From Nemertoderma westbladi (Eukaryota > Xenacoelomorpha > Nemertodermatida > Nemertodermatidae): a stretch of 31,848 nucleotides of DNA. The stretch spans positions 1 through 31,848 of the forward strand of contig JAUCBJ010005897.1 of assembly GCA_032718475.1 (NCBI GenBank). The letters are read 5' to 3'. Positions 31,745 to 31,848 of the stretch are shown piece after piece. The position numbers and the translations under genes were made by a program. The notes beneath the pieces were generated by a model, which was given only the letters and a program-made list of their open reading frames with translations, ran no database searches and was not told the origin of the DNA. Each line of letters starts with the position of its first letter. The stretch's first letter is position 1.

Positions 31745-31848
31745 CTAAGAGGAGGGAATATAAAATATAAGTACAGAATATAAACACCCAATGTGGGTTG
31801 AACACTGCATGCACATACACAACATAGGTAGTAACCTAGTGCTCACCC

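Overview
This is eukaryotic, intron-containing animal DNA. It is AT-rich and packed with tandem repeats and degenerate transposable elements. The frequent palindrome TAGGCCTA, RTE-type retrotransposons and a single-copy-style Eph receptor suggest a marine invertebrate, perhaps an echinoderm or relative; the exact taxon is a guess.

Layout. Positions 1-1717 (minus) hold a fully open, intronless frame of 572 codons that runs off the left edge. It has two C2H2-like zinc fingers and an in-frame 54-bp coding minisatellite, and it looks like a mobile-element or domesticated-element protein. Positions 1718-5280 are AT-rich intergenic DNA with a TTGCTC-type simple repeat. Positions 5280-11815 are about four tandem copies of a 1.62-kb unit. 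Three copies carry the same RTE 3' fragment and the fourth keeps the empty target site. Positions 11816-15800 hold short TE relics: a reverse-transcriptase fragment, a MITE and a degenerate ~160-194-bp repeat.

The right half (15.9-31.7 kb, minus strand) is the 3' two-thirds of an Eph receptor tyrosine kinase gene. I could place eight exons with compatible splice phases: FN3, transmembrane, juxtamembrane, four kinase exons, and a SAM exon with the stop codon. The ligand-binding and Cys-rich exons would lie beyond position 31848. All kinase signature residues are present, so the product should be an active kinase.

The most striking feature is that three of the introns open with a minisatellite (42 bp x ~75, 36 bp x ~48, 25 bp x ~8) whose repeat unit is a copy of the preceding exon's last bases plus its 5' splice site. 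A fourth short repeat (41 bp x 3) spans the stop codon. Two units are multiples of three and stay open in the exon's reading frame. Choice among dozens of duplicated splice donors could therefore insert extra 14- or 12-residue blocks into the glycine loop or the activation loop. Two RTE copies in opposite orientation landed inside two of these arrays, each with its own target-site duplication.
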